A DNA stretch of 64,000 nucleotides from Zhengitettix transpicula. Lineage: Eukaryota; Arthropoda; Insecta; Orthoptera; Tetrigidae. The notes under the pieces were generated by a model. That model searched no databases, was not told the DNA's origin, and saw only the letters and a list, made by a program, of their open reading frames with translations. Position numbers and translations under genes: made by a program. Positions 25,312 to 37,910 of the stretch are shown in pieces. Position 1 is the stretch's first letter. Each line of letters starts with the position of its first letter. The stretch lies in the NCBI GenBank assembly GCA_037074705.1, contig CM073591.1, positions 37,428,587 through 37,492,586 on the forward strand. Reading direction: 5' to 3'.

Positions 25312-26959
25312 AACAGAGACGTTTTATATTTTAATTTCATCATTATTTTCACTGATATTGTAATAGAGTCTTAGTAAATCATAAAAAAATTACTGAAGGT
25401 TTCTGAGCTGAACTACTTCAAATCATACTGCATAAAAAAGTGAACAAATAGGTATTTTAAATTAATGGTAAACATGTATGGGAACAACGCGCATTTTATG
25501 CATTGGATATGCTTTCTTTAATGGTTTTTAGAATTTACTCATTTTGCATTAATAGGAGCGATATTTCTAGACAAAGAATTTTCTCAACGCCGGTTTTGCG
25601 GGCCCTCAAGGGAAACCAATTTTAATGTAATCGCATTTTTCTTTGCCATATCCGACAGCAACTTCACCGTTGTGCTCGCCGGGAGATATTGCAATAGCCA
25701 CTGGTATATGTATCCTGTGTGTTTCGTGAGTCGATGAGGACAGAACTCCTCTTTTTTTTTTATTAGTTGTTTCTTTGTGTTGTGTTTCTTTTTCCCCGTT
25801 CCGGAAACGCCAATAGGTATCACTTTATGGCATCCGCTTCTGGCGGAAGAGCTGGCACGCAACGCAACACTGGAAGGCCACGGAGCTCTCGTCAGACAAT
25901 ATCCACAACTACTCACTTCCACTATCAAGTCGAGTCGGGAATAACGCGAGCAGATTAGTAAGAGGATAACCGACAATAGCAATATAAAGACAAACGCCGA
26001 GAGGGAGGCCATTTTATAGATAAGTTCTTTTCCTTTCGGAGAGATGGATGTTTCTTCAGTATCAGAGTGATCGGATTGATCTACAATTTATGTAGAACAG
26101 ACGAAAGAAAAGATAGAATCATGTACAAAAAGCATGTGACGATCTATATAAATAATACGTTTACGTGTCTGTAGGACGGTGGGTTTGAACTAAAAAAATT
26201 CTGATCAGTTTTAAATGAATTTTTCGTTTTTGTATTTCAAGGTATAGCATGAGCTATATAATTTTCAGTATTTCAGTATTCAAAAGAGCTTGTTTAGAGA
26301 AATAAAAACTTCGCTATGGATAAATGCATTGTCTTTGGATGAATTTTCTTTGTCAATGTAATCAATACTTCTTTATTAACGAGAAAACTGAATTGTCTTT
26401 GGGCTATAAAACCTGATGGATATTGTGTGTGTGTGACTCGCACGAATTCTACATTAAATCGTAAGTAGAAGGATTACAAAGAAGTTATCTGCAGTGAATT
26501 TAATAACATCTACATCTACATAAGCCCACGTACATTAATTATGAATTATGCTTCACGTGTTCTTTAAAATCTTTGTGTGTCAAATTCCTTGTCAGGGAAT
26601 TCGCGATAGAATGGAAGAATCAACTCGGTGCAGTAGAACTGATCAAATTTTCAAAATAAAGCAGCGAAAAATCAGATGTTTGTAAATATTCATAAATATG
26701 ACAATAAATGTCAGGAACAATTTACCTTCACGAGTGTTTATAGCAAGTCCTCTAACGGAAAGAAAATATAGTTTGAATGTGGACTCTATTTAGTGAATAT
26801 AGTTTACTGTAGTGAAATTAATTGACAGTACCACGTAAAATCACCATGTTCAAAATCCATAAACAATAATTGTCATAGTTTTGTTTCCTTAAATAATCTC
26901 TGTTTACTATCATTTTAATTTTTTATATCTTATCATATTATTATATTTATATATAACTA

Positions 26960-27537
26960 ACGTTTCCCGGTTTGTCATAATTAAACTTAGCGACATCCTT
27001 AACCCCGGATTTGACTCCAATCTAGTTGATTTCACGTTATTTTTATGTAACGCCCCCCTACCCCTTCCTCCCGATCCCTAAAGGTACTCCCCTCCTATGT
27101 TGAAAGATTTTGAAATTACATATAAAAATAATTGGAGAAACTCTATCTATATCATTAACCCCGAAAAATTATCTTTTGATAATATCGGCCGTTTTAACAT
27201 TTCTGAAAATTTTCACCCCCGTTCACCCCCACCCCTGGGAATTAAACGGCAACTTTAATGTCATAATTAAACTCAGCGACATCCAAAAGCCCGGATTTGC
27301 CTCAAACTTCAAAAGTTTTCGAGTTATTTTTGTGTAACGCTCCTCCACGTCCACCCCCTAAGGATGATCTCCTGGTATACAGAAATTCAACACAAACAAC
27401 ATCGGGAGAAACACTATCAATATCATTGCCTCTGTAAACTATTTATTCGACGCAAATATGGGCCGTTTTAGCATGTTAAAAATTTCTAGTCAACCAATTT
27501 TGTCCCACGGGTGTTTATTTGTATGCGGAAAATATAC
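26960..27537 (+). mobile_element. Composite tandem-unit element, copy 2 (two units)
   Basis: The head CGTTTCCCGGTTTGTCATAA starts at 26961. Unit 1 spans 26974-27259 (286 bases) and unit 2 starts at 27260 with the same GTCATAATTAAACT-CAGCGACATCC sequence. After unit 2 comes the tail, ending GTATGCGGAAAATATAC near 27537, matching the tail of the 14-kb copy. Both units carry the C-rich block and the GGCCGTTTTA block. A frame at 27110-27337 crosses the unit junction; its start (GETLSISLT) resembles the minus-strand translation of the 47-kb copy, but DNA-level repetition explains that. Confidence 0.75.
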
Positions 27538-30500
27538 AGAAATATACGCATAAAGTCTATTTTATTTATTAGAATAATATTATGTATATTCACAAGGAAA
27601 TACTATAAGATTTAATTTATTTGTGAAATATTAGTGAATATTTCTGAAAATAGCAAGGAAGGGTTTGTTAATACACATATTTCAGTATATAGAGGAAACA
27701 ATAAAATGCAGGGGTTACAAATTTAAAACAGTTCCATAATTTTTGTCCAACCTTTGCTAAATAAAATGTTACGTTGTGAGATACGAGTGTTGGGAAAAAT
27801 GAGCTCAGATCTTTGGCAGGATTGTTTTTTACACTTGTTGATGTTCGACATACGCGCCCTCTTAAAATTGGGATTAAGTAGAGTTATTTCGGACAGGATG
27901 TTAGTGTTAGACATAATTGTCAAGTAAACGATGAATTTAAGCAGACAGGGCGCAATGAAACAGTAACTTCATTGTTGTCACAACGTTGTGTTTACACTAT
28001 GTAAAAATTTGTGCAATTTTTTATGGATCGTCTCGTAGATTGTGATTGACGGGCACAATAAATACTCATGTATATTTTTCACTAATTTATACTGCATATA
28101 ACGCAGGAACAAAACCACGTAATCGACGTGGAATTGCAATGAACCGTCCTCAAATTTCCTTTTCTAGAATATAAATAAAAATTATAAAATATAGCGTATG
28201 GTATATGTTTCATTTATCAACATTCTGAGGTGCTGTGTGGTTTTATGTGATTGCGTATTTGTGACACGAATTGCATTTTACGCCATTTACTCCTTACAGT
28301 AGCTCACTTCTGAAACGAATCGTGAGTCAACGCCATTTTTTCCGTGCGTTAAACTAATTTAATATGTTGGTGGAAGGCTTATAGGTATTTAACATACGTT
28401 AATTGAAAAATATGTGACAACTATAATTTGTTTCAAACGACCGGGAATTTATTTAAACCCCGCAATTTTTTTCCTAGTACTCATACATGAATCGCCTCAT
28501 TACGTGAAAGTTTTAATTACAGGAAATTATCCGTAATCGTCAACGGTTTAGATATAATCAATATGTACTAATTATATTCCGTCAATACCGCGTTCCCCTC
28601 CGATAATTACGTATTTCTTCCGGCTACCAGGTGCGGAGGGCAATAAAATTTTTATAGCGCTATTCACGGAATATCAAGTTATAAATCAATAAATACGAAA
28701 GAGAACATTGTAAAATTCGTTGAATTCCAGGTTGAAGGACAAATGTTTCCTGTCTTATTGTATTGATTCAAAATTAATTTAATCCAGACGGTTGGTAACA
28801 CCTGAAGGAAATTGCATGTATAAAGTGAAGGAGGCCACGTTTTGGAGTATAAATTATATAGATAATAATGCTAATACAGATACACGTATTTATTGATCGG
28901 TAATATGATTAATTCCATTCACACCGAATCGATTCATAGCATATTTGATGGAGTGGTCGAATAGGAGCCGCTGACAATTCTAACCAAAATATATTTCATT
29001 TTATCGATAAACATAAAGATGAAAAAATAGTTCAGACTGTAAAATGAAGCTTGAAACTATGATTTGAAAAAAAAAATAAGGGAACGTAAGAATATAAATA
29101 AAACATACGAATTAAACCAAAAGTTACTTTACTATATTAAGCAAAGAAAATAATTTTGCTGGAATAGTTCAAAAATTTGTCACGTTACGTCATGCAATTA
29201 GTAACCAATTATTACTGTGGTCAGTTGCACTGATGAATTCACTTAATGATCTGTACAAAATCACTTCTACACAAGTTTGATTTTATATTCGTCAATGTGG
29301 TAATGGTTCTTGCAGAAGTGCGTAGCTCATCGAGCCTAGTTAACTATTTCCTTTCACCTACGTAAGCTTTGCATTACGCTCTAAGCCTCGCCCCGTGTCT
29401 TCATTAGTTGATAAAATCAATGCTATTTAATGTTGGTTGGAGTATTTTTAATTCGTTCGTCACTGATTTACGGATCCGGAACTACAAGACGTTATTGAAA
29501 AAAAAAGGATATAATATCTCAAGTGTTTTACAGCCGTAAAATTTCGTCTTTTTGGAACTTTATTTAATTTTATTATTTACTACATGCAGTGTTCTTCATT
29601 TTTTTAAAAAAATTCTGATTGTCACCTCGTGCAACACAGAATGCACATTTTTTTTGTTATTTTAATTATTGTAAGCTTTTCCAGATATATTGAAACCATT
29701 TTAAAGCAACATTACACTTTCCACACCCGGATAATTTTTATACGTTATGTTATTTATAAACGAAGCTCGAAATAGCAGTGTCCCAAATCCACCAAATTAA
29801 ACGGAATGGGAAAACTACATGTTCGCTGTAACTATCATATTGAGGTGACGTAAATTGCGGATCAAATTAATTGAATTTTATAAATGTATAAATTTGTGAG
29901 TAACACGAGCTGCGTTGATAGGACGTAGGGTAAGACGGGCAGCCGACGAGCAGAGGACAAAGAGGTAGAGGAGTCGCTCCCACGCGGTGATGAGCGAGCA
30001 GTTAGCAGAAATACGGCAAGCATCTAGACATGTTAGTTGGTGACATCCGGGCGACCAGTGGAAGTAATTGAAAGCGATGTGAGTGGGTTGGAACACCTAC
30101 CTACAGAAAACACCGACCTCCTCTCCCTCTTGCTTCATTTACAATTCGACGGCCAGATGAGCGGAAACATTAAGGCGGTCGAATTTCGGGTTGGTAATTA
30201 GTATCGGCCAGTTGAATTGTTTGCTAATCACACTTCCGGTGCCACGGCCATCTGGCAGGATGTGCCTCGTTTGCCTGCGATTTTAGTGCAAGTCATTCCA
30301 ATCGACAATACGAGCCAACGCTCACTGACTGACATCTTACCTAAGACTCGATTCATCCACGGACACTGCGTGAGGCCGGAAGCGGAACAATGCTCAATTA
30401 GAAAAAAATATATAAAAGGGAATTATATGAAAATAGCAAATAAAGGAGGAGGAGGAGAAAGGAAAGCATCAGCCAGTTGGTACCGTTTCTTTTTTCTTGT

Positions 30501-31132
30501 GACAGCCTTTATCGTTCACCCATGCTCGTTTCTTTAGTAAATTTACCAATTCCCATCAATATGACCATCTAAGTCCGAATTTTTCAATTAATTTGCAAAT
30601 CTGTGTTGATAATAAATTTATTTTAACATTTGCCCTTGGAAAAGAAATCAGCTACAATGAACTAATACATCCTAATAGACAGATTCAGCTTAACATACCA
30701 GTTAAAACATTCTTGAAATGTAAAAGTAGTTTGTACTGTGTGGATTTTTTTTTTCATTGTGTTGCATGATTTAATAGAAAAAATGGAGGTAATAGACATT
30801 CGGAGGAGAAATCGAATGATAAAACTGGATAGTAGTGGAATATATTTTGCAATTATAAAGAAATAGTATAAATATATACGGTCTTAGTTGTTTAATCGTA
30901 TATATATATTTAATTTTTGAGCTATTGATGGACCTTTCTTTCCTCCATATCAGTTAAATTTCTCCTTCCCGGCTCTTTTCTATACTGCTGGACCTAGTTT
31001 TAAACATAAATTTACATATTGTGATATCAATTCGGCTTTATGTTTCTCTTTATTCACAATTTATTCTGTTTAAAGTACCTAAACACTTTGATGACCCTTA
31101 CGAATAATAACAAAAATAATATAAATATCTTC

Positions 31133-31157
31133 TATATATATATATATATATATATAT
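31133..31157. repeat. (TA)n microsatellite
   Basis: About twelve TA units. Confidence 0.9.
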
Positions 31158-31743
31158 TCTAATGATTAGCCTTTATTACTAAATATATAAAAAAAACTTT
31201 ATTACATGAAAATACATTAAAAAAATATTATTGGGCGCCAGCAAAAAACATTAACATAAGCTCCGGCTTGGTTATAAAATCCTCCTTCTAAACAGGGTAA
31301 TGTGGGCGGCTCGGTAGTTATTCAAGAACAAAGCCTAAAAAAATTCAACTTTTGAAGGCACTTTACAGAAATTGTGATGCTTACTTTAACTTGTGGCGAC
31401 AGCCGACTTGTAGTGTATCACTGGTCTTGTAGTAAGCAGCCCATCTTCTTCGGCCTCCCCGCGATGGACGTCTCTCCAAAACCTTTGTTGCTTCCCGCTT
31501 GCCAAATTCTCCACCCTCTCGCCTCTCTCACTCCACTTTCAGTCCTTTCACTGTCTGCCTGCCTGCGTCTGTCTACTTTCGCCCGGGTTCGGCGTATATA
31601 TTCGTACTCCGTCCCCCCTCCTAAATGATGCAAAAAAAGGGACGCGTACCCGCGATTTCTTTTGGCCTCTCGGGCAGGCACACGTGTACGTTTAATGTAT
31701 TCCTTCTCAGGCCCGCGGACACAAGGGCGGCCACTTAAGGTTG

Positions 31744-31744
<1 letters not shown>

Positions 31745-31792
<48 letters not shown>
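31745..31792. repeat. (TA)n microsatellite
   Basis: Twenty-four TA units, the longest microsatellite in the window. It produces the Tyr-Ile repeats in frames on both strands, which are artefacts. Confidence 0.95.
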
Positions 31793-31796
<4 letters not shown>

Positions 31797-33599
31797 AAAA
31801 CTGTTAGAAGAAATTTATGCCCTCTTCTTTCATTCACATCCGTCAAGCCTTAATTCTTGTCTGATACTAGGAGAATTCAATCACACATCAGATTTCTTTA
31901 CGTTTTCATTTCTTTGGTCTGTAGCTTCAAACTCAAACTAGTAAAATAATATTGTAAAATTAAACTGCTCTATGAATCTTGAAAACTTTAATTATCATAG
32001 CTATATCTTTGCAAGTTTTTCTATGACTTGTTAGTTGAGGTTTTAATTCCACGGCCCATTTATTCTTTCCCGATCGCATGTTGCGGCTGTGACTTCCTCC
32101 TGCAGATCTGTGCAATCATGTTAACTTCCCTTCCCAGAACCGCGCTCTTCTCAGAACCTTTTCATTAGTAAACGAGCCTGTCATTTCGCGCAAATTTTTA
32201 CATCACACAATCTCCGAAATTTCCAACACACTGCTGCTCGAATTTTTGGCCATACAGAGAATCACACTGATTGTAGCTTCCTACATAAACCATGGAGGTC
32301 ATTGATATTTTTAGGGTCGATATGGAGCTGATTTGAGAATTTTCGCTGCCATTGCAACACAGTTGACCTATCCTGAACTTTCCATCTTATGAGTTTTCGA
32401 CTAAACTATTCTAAAACCTGAACTATCGACCACACCAACATTTATTTTTTTAATATGTATTAAAAATTCAAAAGAAAACAATTTCTAGTGAAATTTCTAC
32501 ACTTTTTCCATTCTAAGATGTTCATCAGAATCAAATATAAAATTGGTAACTATAAAATGAAATTTATCAATTATTATTAATTATGCTATGACCAAAACTC
32601 CATTACAGACACAATTTAATACATGTGAAGATAAGTCAACACTATTTACAAATACAATAACCAATCAATTTATAAAAAGTGAAAAAATTACGTCTGTTTT
32701 GAAAGTTAATAATAAGATAAATAGCCAAATACAGCTAACAGAAATGATGATACAAATACTACACTACGTTTCTGGAAACCTTGATCCTTTCTTCATTTGT
32801 GAAAAAAACTGAAAACCACAAGAGCCTAGAGCCCCAAATTCAACAAGTGACTTGACGAAACTCAAAAGTTCAGTAAGGAACATATCAACATTAGGATATT
32901 CTTCATACAAAAAATATAGATTGGCAGTTAGAAGCGTCTTCATGGAAGTTCTGTTGACCCAGTCTCGGTAGATTTCAGGATTATAATAAATGAAATGGGA
33001 ATGATAGTAAAACTGGGAACAGCAGACTATAAAATCCTTTAAAATGTGATGCTACAAAATAATATTGGAGAGTTAAATGCATGGAGACAATACAGAACGC
33101 GAGGTTAGTAAATACAACAGGTAGTCGAAGAAATACTAGAAATTATTTTCCCAAAAATGGCACCTCAGAAATATAAGTTCCACAGATGATGATGATGAAG
33201 ACAGACTTTGGAAAATGATCATAGTTGACAGTACCTGAACATGAAAGAGTATTCCAAAAAAAAAGGCTGTTGATAAGGGTTAATGGCGATCCACTGAACT
33301 CAAACATGTACACAAAACAATGTATTATATTGTATAGGAAGAAGCCTTTGGCAGATCCTTACGAAGCATCTTTTGAATCACAATAATGGAACTCTAATAC
33401 AATAATCTCCATTAATAATGCATTTCACTATCACTACATAAATTATTGTCTCTTTATGTCTAAAATACGAAATAAAACATTCCCAATTTAAATACGGATT
33501 TCCTCAAAGCCTTATTTGTCCATATGTCTGAAATTTCACGAAAGCTAGAGAGAACGACAAGAGACGCAGATCAGCACAGGACGTGGAATTGATAGTATA

Positions 33600-34130
33600 C
33601 CGTTACTGAAGACAGATCACAGTTCCGTTGACTGGTGACCTTGTTGGTGAGGTTGTGTTACAATGGCAGAGATCGGTCTCTGTGTGCTAATGAGGACGCA
33701 GCTGCCTCGGGATGAAAAGCCCAGTAAAAATACGGACGGAGCCGCGGTAAATAGTAATAATTCCCGTTGAGTTGGGTGTAATTTATGCTGGTGTGTGAGG
33801 ACAGGATGCGCCTGATGGGGCGCCAATGTGGGCGGGCAATTGTGCCGCTGACGTCACCCACCTATGCCGAGGTGGTGACGTCACCACACACAGCGATGCT
33901 GCTGCTGCCGCTGCTGATAATTATCGTCCCAATGTATCAAGTAGCAAGCGCCTGGTGACATCCATCCATTAAGACGGACACGCGTCCAGATGGCGTCATC
34001 CCATTCGGAGACAAAGAAACGCTAAACTCCTCCATCCTCCACCCAGCCCACGCAAACTGCTAATCGGAAGATGTTACGGTCTAATAGCAATCTTGCACCG
34101 AAGTTACCATATTGGAAACGGCCGAGACGA
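33600..34130. promoter_or_regulatory. GC-elevated island with two CRE sites
   Basis: Two consensus CRE words TGACGTCA lie at 33849-33856 and 33876-33883, 27 bases apart. The second sits in a 16-bp perfect palindrome, GTGGTGACGTCACCAC (33872-33887). CTG/GCC triplets follow at 33898-33915. CREs are bound by CREB/ATF-type bZIP factors. The island has open frames on both strands and no recognisable protein. A promoter or enhancer is possible; no TATA box or start site was fixed. Confidence 0.3.
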
Positions 34131-34587
34131 GCCCAAGGGTTGGAGTAAATTCATGAATATGCACGCTCACGTCCAGTAAGTTTACTGCGAACATCTTCAA
34201 TTATTGCGGTCCTATACAATTCCTTTAACAACAGTCGTATTTACATATTGGTGTCATCCCATTAAGTGAACTGCACGTTCGTCAAGCGACTAATGAGCAT
34301 ATAGGTTACGCGGCCGATCAAATACTAACGAGAAAAATAGTCATGAGACACGCAATTAACGGCTTCTGGGTTATCCGATTGGTTGATCCAAATTTAGTAT
34401 CCTTACTTTACGTTATATTCTTACTTCTGAACTGCTCACTAACTACGACAGCGAATTAAAGAGAACACATGGGTAAAAAGAAACTGATGTAAATATACAC
34501 CCTTACGAAAAATTTCATTGCATCACCATTAAAAATGTAACCTTATAAAATGAAATAAATTTCATAACTGGCACTGATTTACCACGC

Positions 34588-35258
34588 AATGAAGAAATTA
34601 ATTAATTAAAAAACTCCTTCCGGGAAATAAAAACTGAAAATTTATTGGTCGTGTTTAATTGATATTACAGGCTGAAACGTACACGGATAAGGAATTATAT
34701 ATACTTCATGTTACAGCCATAAATATTGCACTTTTCATCTCCTATTCACTTGGAACATATTTTTATGAAGGACCCAGCGTGATTTATATTACATACTTCA
34801 GAATTTTAGCATATTGATAATAAAAACTGCTCCATAGGTCATGACAATATTTATGGCTGTGTAATGAAGACTATATATTTAAATTATGTTTTTAGATGTT
34901 TACTGTATTCAGCCTGTAGGGTCCGTTACAGACGACTCATAAATTTCCAGTTTGGTCTCCGGAAAAAAGGTTTTCGCTACTAATCCGTATCCCTTCATTA
35001 AGAAATACAATCAGGTAATGCACCGAGATATATAATTACAAGTTATATCTTGCCCAAAAAGGACGCTAAAGGAAATCCACAACCAATGGAAACATTGAAG
35101 GATTATATTTTAATTTTACAGACATGATTAGCAAATATATTTTTTTTCTTTTCCATGTTAACATTTCTTAATGAAGAGGCACGGATTAATTACGAATACC
35201 TTCTTTATGGACACAAAAACTGGAAATTTATGAGTCGTATGCTGGCAGAAATACAATA
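34588..35258. repeat. Three-armed inverted repeat cluster (A, A', A'')
   Basis: Three diverged copies of one segment alternate in orientation: A at 34588-34728 (+), A' at 34845-35006 (-) and A'' at 35163-35258 (+). A' and A'' share AACTGGAAATTTATGAGTCG and CTTCATTAAGAAAT in reverse complement. A and A' share TTACAGGCTG-type, CTTCATGTTACA-type and AGCCATAAATATTG blocks in reverse complement. A and A'' share AATGAAG and AAACTGRAAATTTAT in direct order. The whole could fold into alternative hairpins (A with A', or A' with A''). No coding frame is conserved. Confidence 0.7.
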
Positions 35259-37389
35259 GTATTAAAAAATATTAAAACAAAGATGGTGAGCTACGCATTT
35301 TCATACGTCGTCAGACCATTAACGTATATTTATTTTCACACATAAATTAAATATTTCTAATATTTTCTCAGTTATATGTATATAGTCGTCCATACGTCAA
35401 TTCTTGGCCGTTACATATATTCTGTCTGATCTGCATACTCATTTAGAGTGTGTCTGAGAACGAGTATATTTACTTAAATGTCAAATTTGAGCACTTAGTT
35501 TTAACTGTATTCGTCATGTCGTGAACAGGAGAAAGTAATTCACAAACATATTCCTAATTAATAAAATTAATTTTATTTATCATTTAAAATTTTTGAAAAT
35601 TATATTCGACGTCCATAACATACAAATAATGAAAAATACGTAACTCCATTTGTCATTTTGAAAAATCTTTTACAAGAATCATCTTTGGATAAAAATTCTA
35701 GCCAATCACTTTATTTAATGTAATTCACCAATGATTAATGATATCCCATTGAAATATCCATCGGATTCAATCCCAGCTAAATTTACGAATTCAATGAGAA
35801 ATTTATATGAAAATGCACTGAAACAATTTTATGGAAAATTCTGTCAGAAGTTTTACGATATTATTATCAACTGTGAAGCGAAGACGCAATAGTCTGCAAA
35901 ATAATTTGACTGTTTCCTTACGTCAATTCAAACAAATAATTTTATATACGGAAAAGTTTAATCGTTTCCATTAAATTTAATAAAAAAATTAACAAGTTAC
36001 TGAATGTAAGAAATGTAGTGAAAATAGTCACTTGTGTTTTATCCATATAGAACCCTTTCATTGGTTTTGGCAATTAAATAATCTCAAAATAATACCGACA
36101 GTTAGAGATATTTAATAATTATAATAACCACATCGACCCACAATTGAAAAACTTTCATTTTTCCTTAATAGATTTCCGAGTAAGATAAGATATAATTATC
36201 TTTAAGAAATGCTGCATGTAAAACGAATGATGATACAGTAATGGAAGTACAAATAAACTAAGCAGCCTTTTCTCTTGGGGTGCTTTAAATCTACGTGACC
36301 TTTCGTTCGAAAAGGTTATGAAATTTTGTTACAATTTCGTTTTTAGATTCTAAGAAAAATATCGCACATAAGAAATTAAAATTTTTATCTCCGTAAATGA
36401 TTTCTTCAGTGCTCAAGTTTTCCGTTTATACATTCGCCTCTAAATCTGACTTAAAGCAGGTTACTCATTTTCAAATGTCGACTTCTTCGTATGCATTTGC
36501 TTTCCTTCTGTACACGAGCTTTAAACGTCGCCATTCTTTACCTTTATGCACATAAACGTACGTACTTTCAAGTACCATTAGCGGGCACATTTATTCGCTT
36601 CTAATAGTGTGCTGCTTTATTCCTCGAAGGAGGTTAACCTCGCCAATCTTTAATGGCCCGTCCTGCACCGCATACCTGGGCGTTATATTGCCGCTGTTAA
36701 CACTCGCTCAACGTCGTCAGCATGCTCCGGCGGTGTTACACGTTACAAGACAAACAAACGAAAAAATTAAAATACAATTTGTAAGTTTGTGTGTCAGATA
36801 TTACTATGAAACTGCTAAAAATCGAGTAAGGAATTCTTAACACTTGCAGAAAGGCTGAAGAAAATAATTTTCATACATATTAAAGTTTTACTGCAAATAC
36901 TGGTTGAAATATTTACAAATATGGTTTCATACGTATCGAAAACCTTTGTGAATGGTACGAAAAAACATCGAATAGTTAATAAATAATAAAACAGCCGAAA
37001 AATTACCACAATTTGTGTGAATAATGAAAAAGACATTACGTTAGGTTCAGGCAATCTTTGCTGCTTTCCTCAGGTGTTAAGTGATAGTTAAAATATTAAT
37101 ATCGTTTGAATAAGCTGCGGAAAATTTAAGCTAAGTAAATAAAAGAAAATAAGTCTGAATAAAGAGTAACTGAATTTTTATCTGCATGAGTAATATTCAA
37201 TAAAGAATTGGATTTCAAGAATTCTCTAGAAATATGTAGGGACATATTTGATGAAATTTTTAATTAAAATTTTGACTGACTTCTAATTTTATTTTGTTTG
37301 TTAATGAAGAATACAGTTAATTTGGTTTAGATATAGTTTATAACAAAAATGTGTATTGACACAGACGGTAGATGAACTGAGTTATAAAT
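35259..37389. other. Gene-free stretch
   Basis: AT-rich; a GC-elevated, repeat-free island lies at about 36575-36765. No gene recognised. Confidence 0.4.
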
Positions 37390-37690
37390 AAACGACCTTC
37401 ATTCAGAAAAAATTTATTAACACAAAATTAAATATACTGTCGTCTTACCCTTGTCATAGGACCTCTTCAGGTTTAATAATTTCATATATGATGAAATTTA
37501 AAAATGTCATCATCTGTGTAAGACCAAAATATAAACAAATCTGAAATTATATTTTGATCTTTCACAGAAAATAACATTTTTAAATTTCATCAAATATGAA
37601 ATTATTAAACCTGAAGAGGTCCTGAAACATGAACGAAACGTCTCTATATTTAATTTACTAAAATAAAAAAAAGGTTAAGACTGTTTCAAA
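37390..37690. repeat. Near-perfect hairpin of the CTGAAGAGG/GAAACG family
   Basis: Arms 37458-37507 and 37574-37623 are 50-base reverse complements with one mismatch. The stem continues inward with more mismatches (37508-37533 with 37548-37573) to a loop of about 14 bases (37534-37547). Outside, AAATTAAATATA at 37425-37436 pairs with TATATTTAATTT at 37645-37656. The right arm continues into CCTGAAGAGGTCC...GAACGAAACG (37610-37640), the motif also present at 13.8 and 40.2 kb. Such high arm identity among otherwise old repeats suggests a recent insertion or arm-to-arm conversion. Confidence 0.8.
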
Positions 37691-37699
37691 ATGTAATAG

Positions 37700-37910
37700 T
37701 TTTATCAAAAAGTCAAATGACAGACAAAATAAGTGATGATATAAATACCACATTACTGGAAACTTTGTTGATTTCGTTAGGTGATTAAAAACACGAGATC
37801 CAGTAGTGACATTGACCTGACGAAAAGTTGTGTGATATTTATTGTATCATCACTTGTTTTGTCTGTCACTTGGCTATTTTATCTAATTATTATATTTAAT
37901 TTTTTGTTAA
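37700..37910. repeat. Second hairpin, adjacent to the first
   Basis: Arms 37712-37750 and 37832-37874 are imperfect reverse complements sharing the word AATGACAGACAAAATAAGTG against CACTTGTTTTGTCTGTCACT. Further inward, CATTACTGG faces CCAGTAGTGACA. A third piece of this arm occurs alone at 52003-52053. An outer TTGTTAATAAAAC/AATTAAATATA sequence resembles the edge of the neighbouring hairpin, so the two may be parts of one composite insertion. Confidence 0.7.

Larger units (their letters stand above)
19739..26959. other. Gene-free stretch with a few small features
   Basis: No gene recognised in 7.2 kb. It holds a G-rich run near 23567-23585, a short shared repeat at 22844-22889, a (TTA)n run at 25288-25311, and a GC-elevated patch at 25590-25990. 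That patch has open frames on both strands. The minus-strand frame (142 codons) starts with a hydrophobic segment but is unrecognised. Confidence 0.4.
27538..34587. other. Gene-free stretch with islands and microsatellites
   Basis: No gene recognised in about 7 kb. GC-elevated, repeat-free islands lie at about 28540-28690, 29890-30400, 31400-31740 and 33600-34130. The TA runs and the CRE island are listed separately. A POU-octamer-like ATGAATATGCA lies near 34150. Confidence 0.4.

Noticed and set aside
25584..26012. 142-codon minus-strand frame with a hydrophobic N-terminal segment
   Set aside because: Length is near chance for the window, part is translated poly-T, an overlapping plus-strand frame exists, and no family is recognised.
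27110..27337. 75-codon frame with GETLSISLT, resembling a minus-strand frame at 47364-47636
   Set aside because: Both lie in units of the same noncoding tandem element; DNA repetition explains the resemblance.
31230..31250. TTGGGCGCCAG word resembling an LTR/primer-binding boundary
   Set aside because: No matching second LTR, polypurine tract or gag/pol remnant nearby.
31418..31846. 142-codon minus-strand frame
   Set aside because: Runs through the (TA)24 microsatellite, which gives an artificial Tyr-Ile repeat.
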